DNA of 64,000 bases from Podocnemis expansa (taxonomy: Eukaryota > Chordata > Testudines > Podocnemididae): positions 34,236,256-34,300,255 of the forward strand of contig ML681990.1 in assembly GCA_007922195.1 (NCBI GenBank), written 5' to 3'. Both the position numbers and the translations under genes were made by a program. The first letter of the stretch is position 1; each line of letters opens with the position of its first letter. The notes beneath the pieces were generated by a model. It saw nothing but the letters and a program-made list of their open reading frames with translations, was not told the origin of the DNA and did not search any database. This document shows, piece by piece, positions 48,186 to 59,069 of this stretch.

Positions 48186-48997
48186 CAGCGATGTTTCTTA
48201 GTTGGTGTTCTACAGAATACCAGTACTCCATGGCAGAACTGTAACTATAGCAGGGTGAGCAGGGCTTTCCTCCCGGAGTGCCAGAGCACCTCCATTGAGC
48301 CACTCCATTAAAGGGTGTGTTCTGCACCACTTGCCCAAGTTGCTGGCTAATGTAAGGGGTGCACTACGACCAGAATGTGCCCCAGGCGCAAAATTCTTTA
48401 GTTATGGCTTTGCTCCATGGACGTAGTGAAGGTGTTGTATGTTTGACCCCAACCCTTCCATTTTGGAGGGAAGGAGGAAGAAGCAATATGGAGAGATGAC
48501 ACATACCTGAAAGATTTAAAAGGCCACAGTCATAGCAAAGCTTCCTGGAACTCCTCGGCATCTGCTATTGCCTTGGTACTTTTCTGTGGCTGGGCATTGT
48601 AAATTTCCCACCCCTGTTACCACTGGCATGAAAATCACTTGGCCATAACTTTCACATTAAGACCTTCTTTGATGAACCTTACTCTGAGAATAGATTAACT
48701 TTGCTTGAACACGTAGGCCCAAAATTCCAGGTAAAACTTGAGTAATATCATTTTCAGTTTTAAGTTCTGTGCATAATCATTATATTTCTCTTTTCTAATA
48801 AATGCATGTTATATTTATAACATTGTATTTAATTTCATTTCCTGAATTGCTTTCTCAGGAATGCACAGTACACAGATTTTATAAGTATTATAGATGACAT
48901 ATACTGGCTTTTGCAAGAAAGTTTTCATCAGGTGTTCTATATAAAGTAATTAATACTTCTGTGTATTTCCCAGTCCACTAATTGTTGAGAAACATTG
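48186..48997. mobile_element. probable hAT-type element, diverged
   Basis: CAGCGATGTTTCTTAGTTGG at the left and CACTAATTGTTGAGAAACATTG-type sequence at the right are inverse to each other (CAGTGGTTCTYAAC-like ends). No clear 8-bp duplication. The interior is not coding. Confidence 0.45.
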
Positions 48998-49164
48998 GTC
49001 TATAGGTGCTATTTTTTAAACAGCTAGGAAGCTGACAACCGAAATTCATGAGAGAAGTTTAACTCTTCTGTTGCTATTTGGGTTATGTGATGAATAGAAA
49101 TAAGACATCAGACTGACATCAAAAAGATAAGTAAACTTTTAAGTAAACATAAACAGTCAAAATT

Positions 49165-49334
49165 GAACAAGTCCTGTGGCACCTTAAAGACTAACAGATT
49201 TCCTCGGGCATAAGGTTTCGTAGGCTCCAACCTGCTTGCATCTGATGGAGCCCACAAAAGCTTATGCCCAAAGAAATCTGTTAGTCTTTAAGGTGATACA
49301 GCACTCTTGTTGTTTTTGCTGTACACTGACTGGA
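49165..49334. mobile_element. fold-back repeat flanked by exact 10-bp direct repeats
   Basis: The left arm has GTGGCACCTTAAAGACTAAC and CGGGCATAAGGTTTCGTAGG; the right arm has the inverse CCCACAAAAGCTTATGCCCA and TCTGTTAGTCTTTAAGGTG. The loop is about 20 bases near 49230. AGTCAAAATT occurs exactly at 49155-49164 and 49335-49344. The copy lacks the 'AGCCGTGTTAGTCTAG' head found in the 7241 and 38281 copies. Confidence 0.8.
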
Positions 49335-49344
49335 AGTCAAAATT

Positions 49345-50490
49345 TAAAAATTTTCAAGTACTTTGCACCCCTGAAATTTGCAGTTTTAACACTATTTTAA
49401 ATAAAAGAACTGTAGAATAACTAGCTTTATTAGATTTTCCACTTAATTTAAAAGAATGTTTTATATTTAAAGATATTTAGATGTTTTAAAATATCCGTAA
49501 AAAACCTTACAAAAGCAAAACCACTTCAAATATTATTGTTACAGCATGTAAGCAGTTAATGAGAGATGAAGACATTCATCCTTATGACAATCATCAGCAA
49601 CAAAAACGTGTTGAAAGTTGTAACTTATAAACACCCCAGTGTACATGATCATATACATCAGCTTGAACTACAAGACTATATAACCACTAAGGAGTTCTGA
49701 TGGAATGGTAATGTTAAGAATGGAGACTGAGGAAATTGTTATGTCATCAAAACTCTGAGAAGTTTACATAATAACATTCACAGTTTCCCTGTGAACCTTG
49801 TTCATTATAGAAATTCTCAGAACAGAAACTTTGTTGTATCTTCGGAAGCTGAGTTATTTTTACAATAACAGGGTGTTTTGTATCTTAATGAAGTTTCATA
49901 GCTTTAAAAAGTTGGTGATTTTTAAAATGGTATTTTTTTTCATTTGTTTGTTTTTTTAAGATTTTTAAAAGTTTAACCTCAACTTACACTTTTCTGGCCT
50001 TCTAATGTTTGAGTATTTTGAACAAGATTGTTTTCTTCTTCTTTTTTCCCCTTTAAATTACTGACACTCTCTCAACATTAACTTCAAGCTATTACAAACA
50101 TTTTATTCTGAGAATTTTCTAATTATTAAAGTTACGAAAGAAATACGTTCATACTTCTAAATAAAAAGCTATTTATTTTCCATCAATTACGTCAATAACA
50201 TTTTAGCCTATATTTCACCTCTATGGCTGCAGGGTCAGCCAGCAGCAGGTGGTCCTGCAGCTGTGGCATGATGTTCACGCTGCTGCTGGGCACTGCAATG
50301 GGTGGACTTCATCTTACCGCCTCTCCCCCTCCCACAGCTCAACTTGCTGTCTAGCAACTGGAGCATCTCAGGCAGCTTACAGTCACAGACTTCTACCCTG
50401 CAGACTCTGGTGCCCTGCCAGAAAACAGGAGCTGGCCATGCCACTGTTCTAAGCTAGTCCTATTTGCTATATCTCATCAAGTATTTATAG
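49345..50490. other. intronic stretch, one GC-rich island
   Basis: AT-rich apart from a CAG-rich patch at 50220-50450 that could be another MITE core but lacks ends I can define. Confidence 0.45.
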
Positions 50491-50493
50491 TTT

Positions 50494-50730
50494 CCAAGAC
50501 TAGAATGGACCATTGTAATCATCTAGTCTGATATTTTGTATAACACAGGCCACAGAACTTCCCTGAAGGAATTCCTAGAGCATATTTTTTGGAAAAACTT
50601 CCAATCTTGATTTATACATTGTCAGTGATGGAATATCTGTTACTGTCCTTGGTAAATTAAGAGTTTAACTCCTCTCACCACTCTTAGACCTTTCCAGTTG
50701 AAATACTTGTACTCTGTTAGTGTTGTCTTG
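50494..50730 (-). mobile_element. CR1 3' UTR fragment
   Basis: On the plus strand GACTAGAATGGACCATTGTA, ATCATCTAGTCTGATATTTT and CACAGGCCACAGAACTTCCC match the complement of a CR1 3' region. The same wording appears at 53830-53900. Confidence 0.65.
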
Positions 50731-51350
50731 AGTAGTTTCACACTGCCAGCAAATAATAGTTCATGGCTAACTCCTGCAGCCTTTACTCATGTGAGTATTC
50801 CTACTAATGTCAGCTATTCAAGCAAGATAGTTCACAGCCATGAAATAACATACAATATATTATTCATTCTGTGGACAGAGGATTTCTGTCTCTTATCAAT
50901 TTATCACCTTTTAGGAGTATAAAATACATTTAATTAACAACAACAACAAAAGGGCATTTTACTTAACTAAACTAGCTTAGATTGCTATGAGACCCAACGC
51001 ACAGCAGTAAGAGAGAACAATAATTTTCTGATGAATGTTTGCAACTTGTGTGAGGAATAGCATGAAACAATTGATATTTTAACTTTGTTAGACCTATGTG
51101 TTTGAGAAAAATATCAGATTTCTGCGTTACTAGACATAAAATATGACTGTCACAGGAAAAGGCACAAAATTAAAGAACTGATGATAGCTTCAGGAATTAA
51201 GTGAACCTCAAGCCACACTGTTAAATATGCCAACAGCTTTTTCAACAATAGGAAATCATACTAATGTTACAACAAAACTGTTAAATGAGCTTCATTCTCA
51301 AAATAATGTTTGCTGCTTCATGCGCACCATCAGACATGCATTGTCAAAGT

Positions 51351-51537
51351 CAGCGGTGGCCAAACTTGTGGAACTCAAGAGCCACACAAGTTGATTATTA
51401 AACCTTCAAGTGCCGCACTGAGGCATATAGCCATATACTTTTACCTACTAAATTGACTTGCTGACGTTCTTCCGTTAGTCACACTTTTTCATTCAAGAGC
51501 CACGTGTGGCTCCTGAGCCACAGTTTGGCCATGCCTG
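51351..51537. mobile_element. short hAT-type MITE
   Basis: Starts CAGCGGTGGCCAAACTTGTGG-like sequence and ends CCACAGTTTGGCCATGCCTG, with flanks GTCAAAGT / GTCTAAGT (7 of 8). 187 bp with no coding capacity; inner GAGCCACACAAG / GAGCCACGTGTGG motifs add to the fold-back. Confidence 0.85.
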
Positions 51538-51589
51538 GTCTAAGTGGAGAATTTCTAGTTTCTAAGAGGACAATATACAGTTTATTATC

Positions 51590-53822
51590 TGTAATCTGAG
51601 ACTATAAGGTCCCTCCTCAGTTTTCTTTTTCCAAAATTAAACATGCCCAGTTTTTAAAAATCTTTTCTCACAGATTTTCTAAATATTTTATCATTTTTAT
51701 TGCTCTCCTCTGGACTCTCTCCAATTTGTCCATATCGCTCCTAAAATGTGGGGCTCCGGTTGTAAACAGTCTTCCAGGTCAAATCTCACCAGTGCAACAT
51801 GTGATTGACTCATGTTCATAGGTGATCCAGTATCACCCCACATTTTTCAGCAGTGCTACAGTACAGTCAGTTATTTTCCATTTTATATGCATTTTAGTTA
51901 TAATTCCAAATTTTAGTTTATTGCACTTGTCCTTGTTAAATTTCATTTTGTTGATCTCAGGCCAACTCTCTAATTTGTCAAGATCATTTTGAATTCTAAT
52001 CCTGTTGTCCAACATGCTTATGACCCCTCCCACCCTGGTGCGTACTACAAACATTTTATAAACACACTTTCCATTCCTTTAGCCATGTCATTAATGAAAA
52101 TATTGACCACTACCAGAACTAGGACTGGAGCCCATGCTACACTACTGGACAAATCCTCCCAGAAGGATAGCAAACCATTAATAAACTACACTCCTGAGAT
52201 TTCAACAAGTTGTGCACCCACTTCATAGTAACATAATCTAAATGGCATTTTCCTGCTTTGCTTATGAGAATGTCATGGCGAACTGTGTCAAAAGCCTTGT
52301 TAAAATCAAGATATATCATATATACTCTTTCTTCCTTATCCACTAGGGCAGCAAGGTGTCAAAGAAGGAAATCATGTGGATTAGGTATGATTTGTTCTTG
52401 ACAACTTCATGCTGATTATTTATTATAATACTGTTATCCTCCAGGTGCTTACAAGCTGATTTTTTAATAATTTCTTCTACTATCTTTCCAGGTATCAAAG
52501 TTATGCTGCTGGTTTATAGCTTTGAAGGTCCTCTCTCTTCCCTTTTCAAAATATAGGTATTATATTTCCTCTTTGCTAATCTTCTATAAACTTATCAGTC
52601 TTCCATGAGTTCTCAAACATAATTCTTAATGGTTCTGAGTCTGGCTCACCTGGTTCCTTAAGTACCCTGGAATGAATTTCAGCACACACTGTTAATTGTT
52701 ACTAACTTATCTAAATAGTCTTTATGCTGTTCCTTCTGTTTTTCCTTTTGTTCCTTCCTCTTTGTTGTTAACATTAATTGTGTTGAATATATCTAGACAC
52801 CTTTAGTCTTTTAGTCAAGACTGAAGTAAAACAGGCACTAAACTGGGGTAGTGAATTGGCAGCCCCTGGTCCAAATCCAAACGGCCAAAAGCTTTTCACT
52901 GGACCACAAGGTATGCTGGAACACAGGGCTTCAGCCCTTCAGGAAATGTGACAGGACTCAGGGTTTCAGTCTTTCAGGAGGTGCACTGGGACTTAGGGCT
53001 TGTCTCGCGGAATATGCAAGTGCTTGTGGTTTCAGCTGAAGCCCTGAGCCCTGAAGCACATCCAGGTAGGGTTGAAGCCCAAGCTCCAGAGTGCCTCTCT
53101 TGGATCTCATACATCCCGAAGTGCCTCCCACAGACCTGAAGCTCCAGCCCAGGTACCTGATGGGGCTGCTGCTATCAGTCCTTTGGGTGTGGGACTCCCT
53201 CTAGGGAAGACAGGGGAAGGGCACCTGCTAGTTACATGTTGGCCAGGGGCACCAGCTCCCTCAAGCCTGCCAGCATGTGGCTAGTCATTCTTCTCCCACA
53301 CTAGCCCTCCCCAGCACTAAGCCCATGGCCTTCCAGAGTCTTGTGGTCTGGTCAAAAGCCTCTCTTTTTTTGACTTGGCTTGAGGTCTGCCTATTGACCA
53401 TCCCTGCAGGTCCTGGATATATTACACAGCACTGTACATGTTCATCGAAAAGGGTCACTTGCAATGTGAAAACTGTTTCTCTGGAGTCCAGACCCTGATT
53501 ATATCTTGACCAAGAAAGCTGGACCTTGACGAAAAATAATTGACTACCCCTGCACCAAACCCTGAACCTTCCTGATATCTTCAGTTATTCTCCCTCTGTC
53601 TCCACTAATCAGAGGACCTACACTTTCCTTTATCTTTCTCTCACTGTTAATGTATTGAAAGAACCTCTTCTCATCGCCATTTATGTCCTTTTTGAGGTGC
53701 AATTCATTTTGTGCCTTGGCCTTTCTGATTTTGTTCCTATTTTCTTTTGTAGTCTTCCTTAATAATTCATCCATGCTTCCACTCTGTGTAGGATTCCTTT
53801 TTGATTTTCAGATAATTAAAGA
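51590..53822 (-). mobile_element. CR1 LINE copy, ORF2 reverse-transcriptase region, split by a hAT MITE
   Basis: Diverged CR1 on the minus strand in colinear order. The 5'-most part is 53774-53552 (RKAKAQNELHLKKDINGDEK, FFQYINSERKIKESVGPLIS, the linker before the polymerase). After the hAT insertion comes 52842-52137 (MIYLDFNKAFDTVRHDILIS, motif A), then 52054-51833 (INKMKFNKDKCNKLKFG, thumb). Last is 51730-51600, complement of the ERVQRRAT region. Frames are broken throughout. Motif A residues D and FD are retained; the FADD block is not visible in frame. Inactive. Confidence 0.75.
52843..53551. mobile_element. hAT-type MITE inserted in the CR1 copy
   Basis: Starts CTGGGGTAGTGAATTGGC and ends AATAATTGACTACCCCT. 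Eight-bp GCACTAAA (52835-52842) / GCACCAAA (53552-53559) match at 7 of 8. CR1 sequence continues on both sides, so this is a clean nested insertion. Confidence 0.8.
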
Positions 53823-54110
53823 GCTTCTTTAGATTCCAAGGCCAGAAAGCACCATTGTGGTCATCTAGTCTGACTTCCTCCACAGTATAGGCCACAGAAC
53901 TTCTCCAAAATAATTCCCAGAGCATGTCTTTTGGGAAGGGGGAGGGGGACCCCCCCCACAAACACACACACACAGTCAATCTTAATTTAAAAATTGTCAG
54001 TGATGGAGAAGCCACCACAATACTGGATAAATTGTTCCAATGGTTAACTACTCTCTCTGTTAAAAAATGATACCTTACCTACATACAGGCTGAATCTATC
54101 TAGATTTAAC
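53823..54110 (-). mobile_element. CR1 3' UTR fragment, second family
   Basis: Plus strand shows GCCAGAAAGCACCATTGTGG, TCATCTAGTCTGACTTCCTC and TGTTCCAATGGTTAACTACT, the complement of a CR1 tail related to 50494-50730. A C-run and (CA)n lie at about 53950-53975. It abuts the previous CR1 copy. Confidence 0.65.
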
Positions 54111-56273
54111 CTTGATCACCATCCTTATTTGAAATGATGACTACAGATAAAATTTTTAAAGGTGCCTAAGAGAAATAGGAGTCCAAGCAAACTAAGATTC
54201 AGGAGTGTAAGTTATTGAGACTCTTTTGACAATTTTATTCATTGATCCCAACACTTCCCTACATAAGGTAGTTCTGTGTATGGGCTGGAGCAGTCCAAGA
54301 ATTTTCATTTGCACAATTTTCCTGGCAATGCTTTTACAAGGACTAGGATTTGCCCTCTCACAGAAGTGGCAAGAATCTGGTTCAACATTAAAGCAACTAG
54401 TTCAGCATTAAAGCAACTAGAGACAAGGACAAGCCCCCTTGATCCATGCTTTCCAAGGATTCCCCTGCCAGCTACTTCCTCTGCACAAGATATGATTCCA
54501 AATTGCTAGGGAATGGATGAATCTCAGTGCACATCAAGTCAACATTCCTGTTAGCAGGAAATATCTGTGTTAATCCTCAGATGCTACATTGACAGGGGAC
54601 ATAGACAGCAAAATAGATTAGATGGAACACAAGCTGTCATGGGAGAAACTTCATAGGGTTTGCAAACATCAACATGATTTTTTTTTTGTCAGAAAGAAGA
54701 GCAATCAAAAATCAATTTCTCTGAATAATTGCTCCACCTTTAAGTATGCTGTTCAGTGTAGCTACATACTGTTTTCTTATATACAAAGACATTTATTTAT
54801 TGACTCCCTGATTTAGAGGGTCTATACTGAGATTTATCATATATTGTTTCTTTAGCTTAGTTGAGGCCTCAAGGACGTTAATGCTTCACCAGTTTGCACA
54901 TTACTGTACAATGGATGTATCTATCTATATAGATCATTGCAAATTTCTTTTATTTTTCTTTCATTTTAAAAACTCAAGGCACATGGCGACATCTTTCAGT
55001 CCTTATTCAGGCAAAAAACATCAGTAAGAGTTTTGCCTGAGAGAGCTCTGAGGATTACATGCTCTGACCAATAGCCTAAGATTGTTAATACTCATTTTTT
55101 CTAGCTTTAATAGAAGATAGCTAGAAACAATTGGTTACTGCTTATTATCACTTCATATGTACTACATGGATTGGAGTGGTTTAATCAAAAAGCTGTGCAA
55201 ATATGTCAAAAACAAAACTTTTGTAAGATAAAGATCAATTACATCAAGTTCATAGGTTTGATAACTAAATATGTATCTAATTAATTTTAAACATCTTAGT
55301 GAAATCTCCTAGCAAATAATATTGTTTAACTCTAGGTAACAACACTGATTTTTCAAAAAAAGTAGAAGTCCTCTGTAAAAATACTAGGGAGTTTTACTTT
55401 AAGGGTCCAAAATACTTTATCTTACTATAAAGTCAATACAGGTTTCTGAAGCTTGCTCTAAAACATTTCAGGTGTTTTATATGCATAATAAGGTATGATA
55501 CAGGAAGGAGAGAAAGAAAAAAGTAGGAAATTCACTAACAAGCTAGCTGTATTCATTTGTATACCTGCTAGAAAACTATTTGTCAAATATACTATGCATC
55601 CTGCCTGTGTTAATGAAGCACCACAAAGTTCACTCAGCTTAATAACAAGAATAATTGAACATCAGTAGATACAACCTTTACATATGCCAGATGATATATT
55701 TAACAACAAAACTATATTGACTGCTAATTTAGTCAACTTTCACCTTTCTGAGCAGAGGAAAAAAGTGTAACTGAAAATGCAGAGCAGAATCTCACTTTAT
55801 TTCATGATAGCTGCTGACTGTTTTTTCCATGGACAATCACCCTGAGCAGTCTATTAAGGTAACAAATACAGTGAACTGTCTATACCTATCCAAAAATAGC
55901 CAGTGAAAACATTTTCATTTTACCTACTAGCCTAGAAATCTGTAAATTTGATTTCAGCAACTTAAGTTGTAATTCAGATCAAGTGTCACATATTAGACAG
56001 TGTCTCAAGTGAACTAAACTGATTACTGAATGTGACAAAATATTAGTCTGTGTCCATGATAAAATATTAGGAACACAACGTTGCACAAGGCAGAGCACAC
56101 TGATTTTGTTTTTCTATTAACTATTCCAGTCAACTTAAAAGCTGAGCATTACCAGTAACCATACAAGATCTGTCAAAACAGCATTAAATACAGACACTTT
56201 TGCAATGTGTATATATCTGTGTGTGTGAGAAATGCAGGAGGAAAGCACTGAAAAAAATCCAAAAACACATTAC
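54111..56273. other. transposon-poor intron flank of the alternative PDE4D exon
   Basis: No transposon, tandem repeat or second exon recognised. With 56339-58610 it forms the longest transposon-poor block of the window, centred on the alternative first exon. Confidence 0.5.
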
Positions 56274-56338
56274 CAAATTGTATCTGCAGTCCTTAAAGAG
56301 CTGGTAGATCGGGATCTTGGCTTCATAACAATGCTCAT
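56274..56338 (-). CDS. PDE4D: PDE4D alternative first coding exon, PDE4D9-type N-terminus
   Basis: Isoform-specific first coding exon of PDE4D. On the minus strand ATG at 56338-56336 opens 21 codons, beginning MSIVMKPRSRSTSSLRTADT and ending in Ile, then TG at a donor reading ATTTG|gtaatgtg. The leftover TG plus the first T of the exon at 8475-8666 gives TGT (Cys), so the spliced protein reads ...TADTIC-FDVDNG, matching the junction of the human isoform I recall as MSIIMKPRSRSTSSLRTAEAVC-FDVDN. Differences are conservative (I4V, and AEAV to ADTI). Variable PDE4 N-termini are known to set subcellular targeting and partner binding, whereas the common exon supplies UCR1. The exon is too short for ordinary open-frame listing and was found by protein similarity. 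The splice phase match with the common exon is independent support. The isoform label (D9) is from memory; the gene assignment is secure. Confidence 0.93.
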
Positions 56339-56600
56339 TCTGAAAAAATTCCCAAGTATTTTTAGCAGCGAAACTTCAGTTTCCCTTATAAAGCTCACAC
56401 TCCACGTATTCCATTTCAAAGTGAGACTTGTGTTTTAAAAAAACAAAAAAAAAATGTTGAATTCCTCTTCTTGTAATAATCCAAGCTCCAAAGGCAGAGT
56501 TGCAATGCACTGTAACTCCTTTCTTTTTCACAGTGAATTTACTCCAGCATTAGCCTGTTCAGAAGTGACAGTGCTTTCTGTCTCGTATTGCCTAGGGAGG
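56339..56600 (-). promoter_or_regulatory. candidate 5' UTR / promoter of the short PDE4D isoform
   Basis: Sequence directly upstream of the alternative PDE4D start. A TATA-like TTTATAA lies at 56393-56387, about 50 bp before the ATG. An upstream ATG at 56414-56412 opens a 12-codon frame (MEYVECELYKGN) that stops at 56378-56376, before the main ATG. If transcription starts near the TATA-like box, the upstream frame is not transcribed; if it starts further up, it is a uORF that could dampen translation. Both readings are inference; no transcript evidence is available. The G+C content is ordinary and there is no CpG island. Confidence 0.35.
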
Positions 56601-58614
56601 AACAGTATTTTGAATCTATTCTCCATCTAGGTCACATGGGAACCAAGGCAGCTGAAAGAGCCTCTTCAGCTCTTTTTTACAGCCCTATAACTACAGGTTT
56701 AATAGCCAATTGCCTTAAGAAGTTACTGATAGGTGGTAAAAGGGAAAAAAATGAATATGACGTACAGTCACACTAGTAAGTTTCCAGGAAAGTCCCCTTT
56801 TCATGTCAAAGGAGTAAAGAAAAGGAAGAAGGCTTTTTTCACTTCAGATTCACCAGATGTCTTACCACTAAATATAATTCTTCCCTTATATCCTCTGCCT
56901 CTCCTAGATTTTTGAATGAGGAACATTGTTTAACCTCACAAAGGAGAACATAGTCTTTGTAGGGTAAACGACCTCTGTATGAAAGAAGTTCAAAACAATG
57001 CAAGGAAATTAAAGAAAAATTAAAACAAAAAACAAAACAAAACAAAAAAACCTTGTTGCTTGCTAAAGGCTCTCACTTACACACATGGGCACTGCTATAA
57101 ATCATAGAAGGACAAAAATGCCTTATAAAGCACCGTATTATAAAGTCTTTTTTACTATAATGCAGTAGGGCTGTTTGTCCTGCTACAGTTAAAGACTAAC
57201 AGCATCTCCATTACAAACTGCCAAGCTTTTTATTTTTAACTTCTAGACAAAAGCTTAGCATAAAAGCTTCTAGCACAAGAGCAAATTCCTTTTTGGAAAT
57301 TTTAGTTTAAGTTGGTATGGCATTTTCACAGTTGGTGGAGGCAAAAAAAAAAAAGTATACTTTGTCCAGTCACAGTTTTAAACATACATATTATTTTTAA
57401 AAGAACAGGACCATGTTTTCTGGGATTTAAATGAAATTTTGCATGTGTACAGTAAACCGATCTGTGTTGGAATTTCTTTTTAAATGGAAAGAGCCAAGTT
57501 ATTGCTCGACAAGTGGCTACATGCATAGTAACAATTCCTTTGCAAGATGTTTTCAAGGACACAGAGCATACTATTTTGAAGAGGAACAGCTATGGGAATA
57601 ACTGAGAACAAACAACAACTATATGCTTTTGTGAAATTTGAATATATTCAGAAATGACCCACCTAATTCCATAAGCCAAACAGATGGTGGAAACAGTGCA
57701 TTCAGAAGGTTTTTTTCCCCCACCCTCCAAAATAAATAATCAAATGCATTAAGTGAAATATCCAACCATCTCTGGATGACAGTATGCAATGTTCTGTTGA
57801 TACCAATGAATCTTTACAAATTACCATTGTCACAGTTTCCTAATATGCATTGTAGAGTACAGAGCATTGACAGGGAAGATTCTCACCACCTAGCAGACTT
57901 GTGCTAGTTATCTTTATATAAATCGTTCCATAACAGCAGAAAGAATTTTAATGAAAGTTCATGCCAAGCGTTCCTGCTTGTCATGCTTTCAGGGCTCTAT
58001 GTTTCAAATCACACTTGCTGGCAGATAGAGAAGCTAGAGGAGCCTGTAAAACCCCAAAGGGGTGGAGACTACCCAAGACTTTGCTGATAACTGTAGCTTA
58101 AAACCAGAAAGGTCCTGAATCCACAGGACCTTCAGTAATAGTTGAATCTGCCACTATACACACCATACTTCTTTGACAGTATATCTAGATGTGCCAGGGC
58201 TTGTTGAACCTTGCAGCATCACAAACGATAGTAGGATGAATTAAAATAAAGACAGAAAGCGTGTTAAGTGGGAAGGCTGCTCTTTTATGAAACATCTAGA
58301 CTTTCTAATTTTTATGTTTTACTTAACTCTGGTTATGTACCTTTTTATTAAACTTAAGTGCCAGCACTAATCTACACCCCTTCTCCCTTAAATAATAGTG
58401 CAAAACTCACAAAAAGTCATAAATCGAGCATTAGCAGGGCTTTTGACTAAGTGACCTCAAAGCAACCAGACTTCAATGACATTTTCAGCAACTAAAACAT
58501 CAATGTGTCAGACAACTGAAACCTCAAGATGGTTGGATCTCAAAGTCACATCAATCATGAAGCCCCTGCCTAATATGAGGCACTTCCAGTTCAACTAGGT
58601 ATTTATCAGGCACC

Positions 58615-58690
58615 GATTTTCTCCCATGAAAGTTCATGCAAGAAATAGATTTGTTAGTCTTAAGTGCCACAGCACTCCTGGTTTGTTTCT
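58615..58690 (+). mobile_element. single right arm of the TTAGTCTTTAA fold-back repeat
   Basis: CTCCCATGAAAGTTCATGCA followed by TTTGTTAGTCTTAAGTGCC and ACAGCACTCCTGGTTTG: right-arm order. A further scrap (GTTAAAGACTAACAGC) lies at about 57188. Confidence 0.6.
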
Positions 58691-59069
58691 AAACAGAACA
58701 CTGTAGTGCAACTGCATGCCAGGGAGTCAAACAATCATGACCATATATCAGGCATTATTCTGGTCCAGCAGAGATCTGAGATTGTAGTAACAAAAGAAGT
58801 ATGGGGGGAAGAGTCTAAAGTCTAGGGAATGCTGTTATCTGTATTGTTTTCAGAGATTGCCCAAGGACAGAGCTGAAGAAAATTTGTGGAGGCTGAAGCA
58901 CATAAAGAGTAGAGACCAAAGCTAAACTATGGAAAGAAGACAGATTTTCAGGTAGGGGTTTGGTAACCTGGCAAGTCTGGTGGCGTTTTCTGGATGGAGA
59001 GAGGAGCAGTGATTGCTGAGCAATGTTTGGATCTTCTCAGTTCAGTAAACAGAGATATTTGATTTTTTA

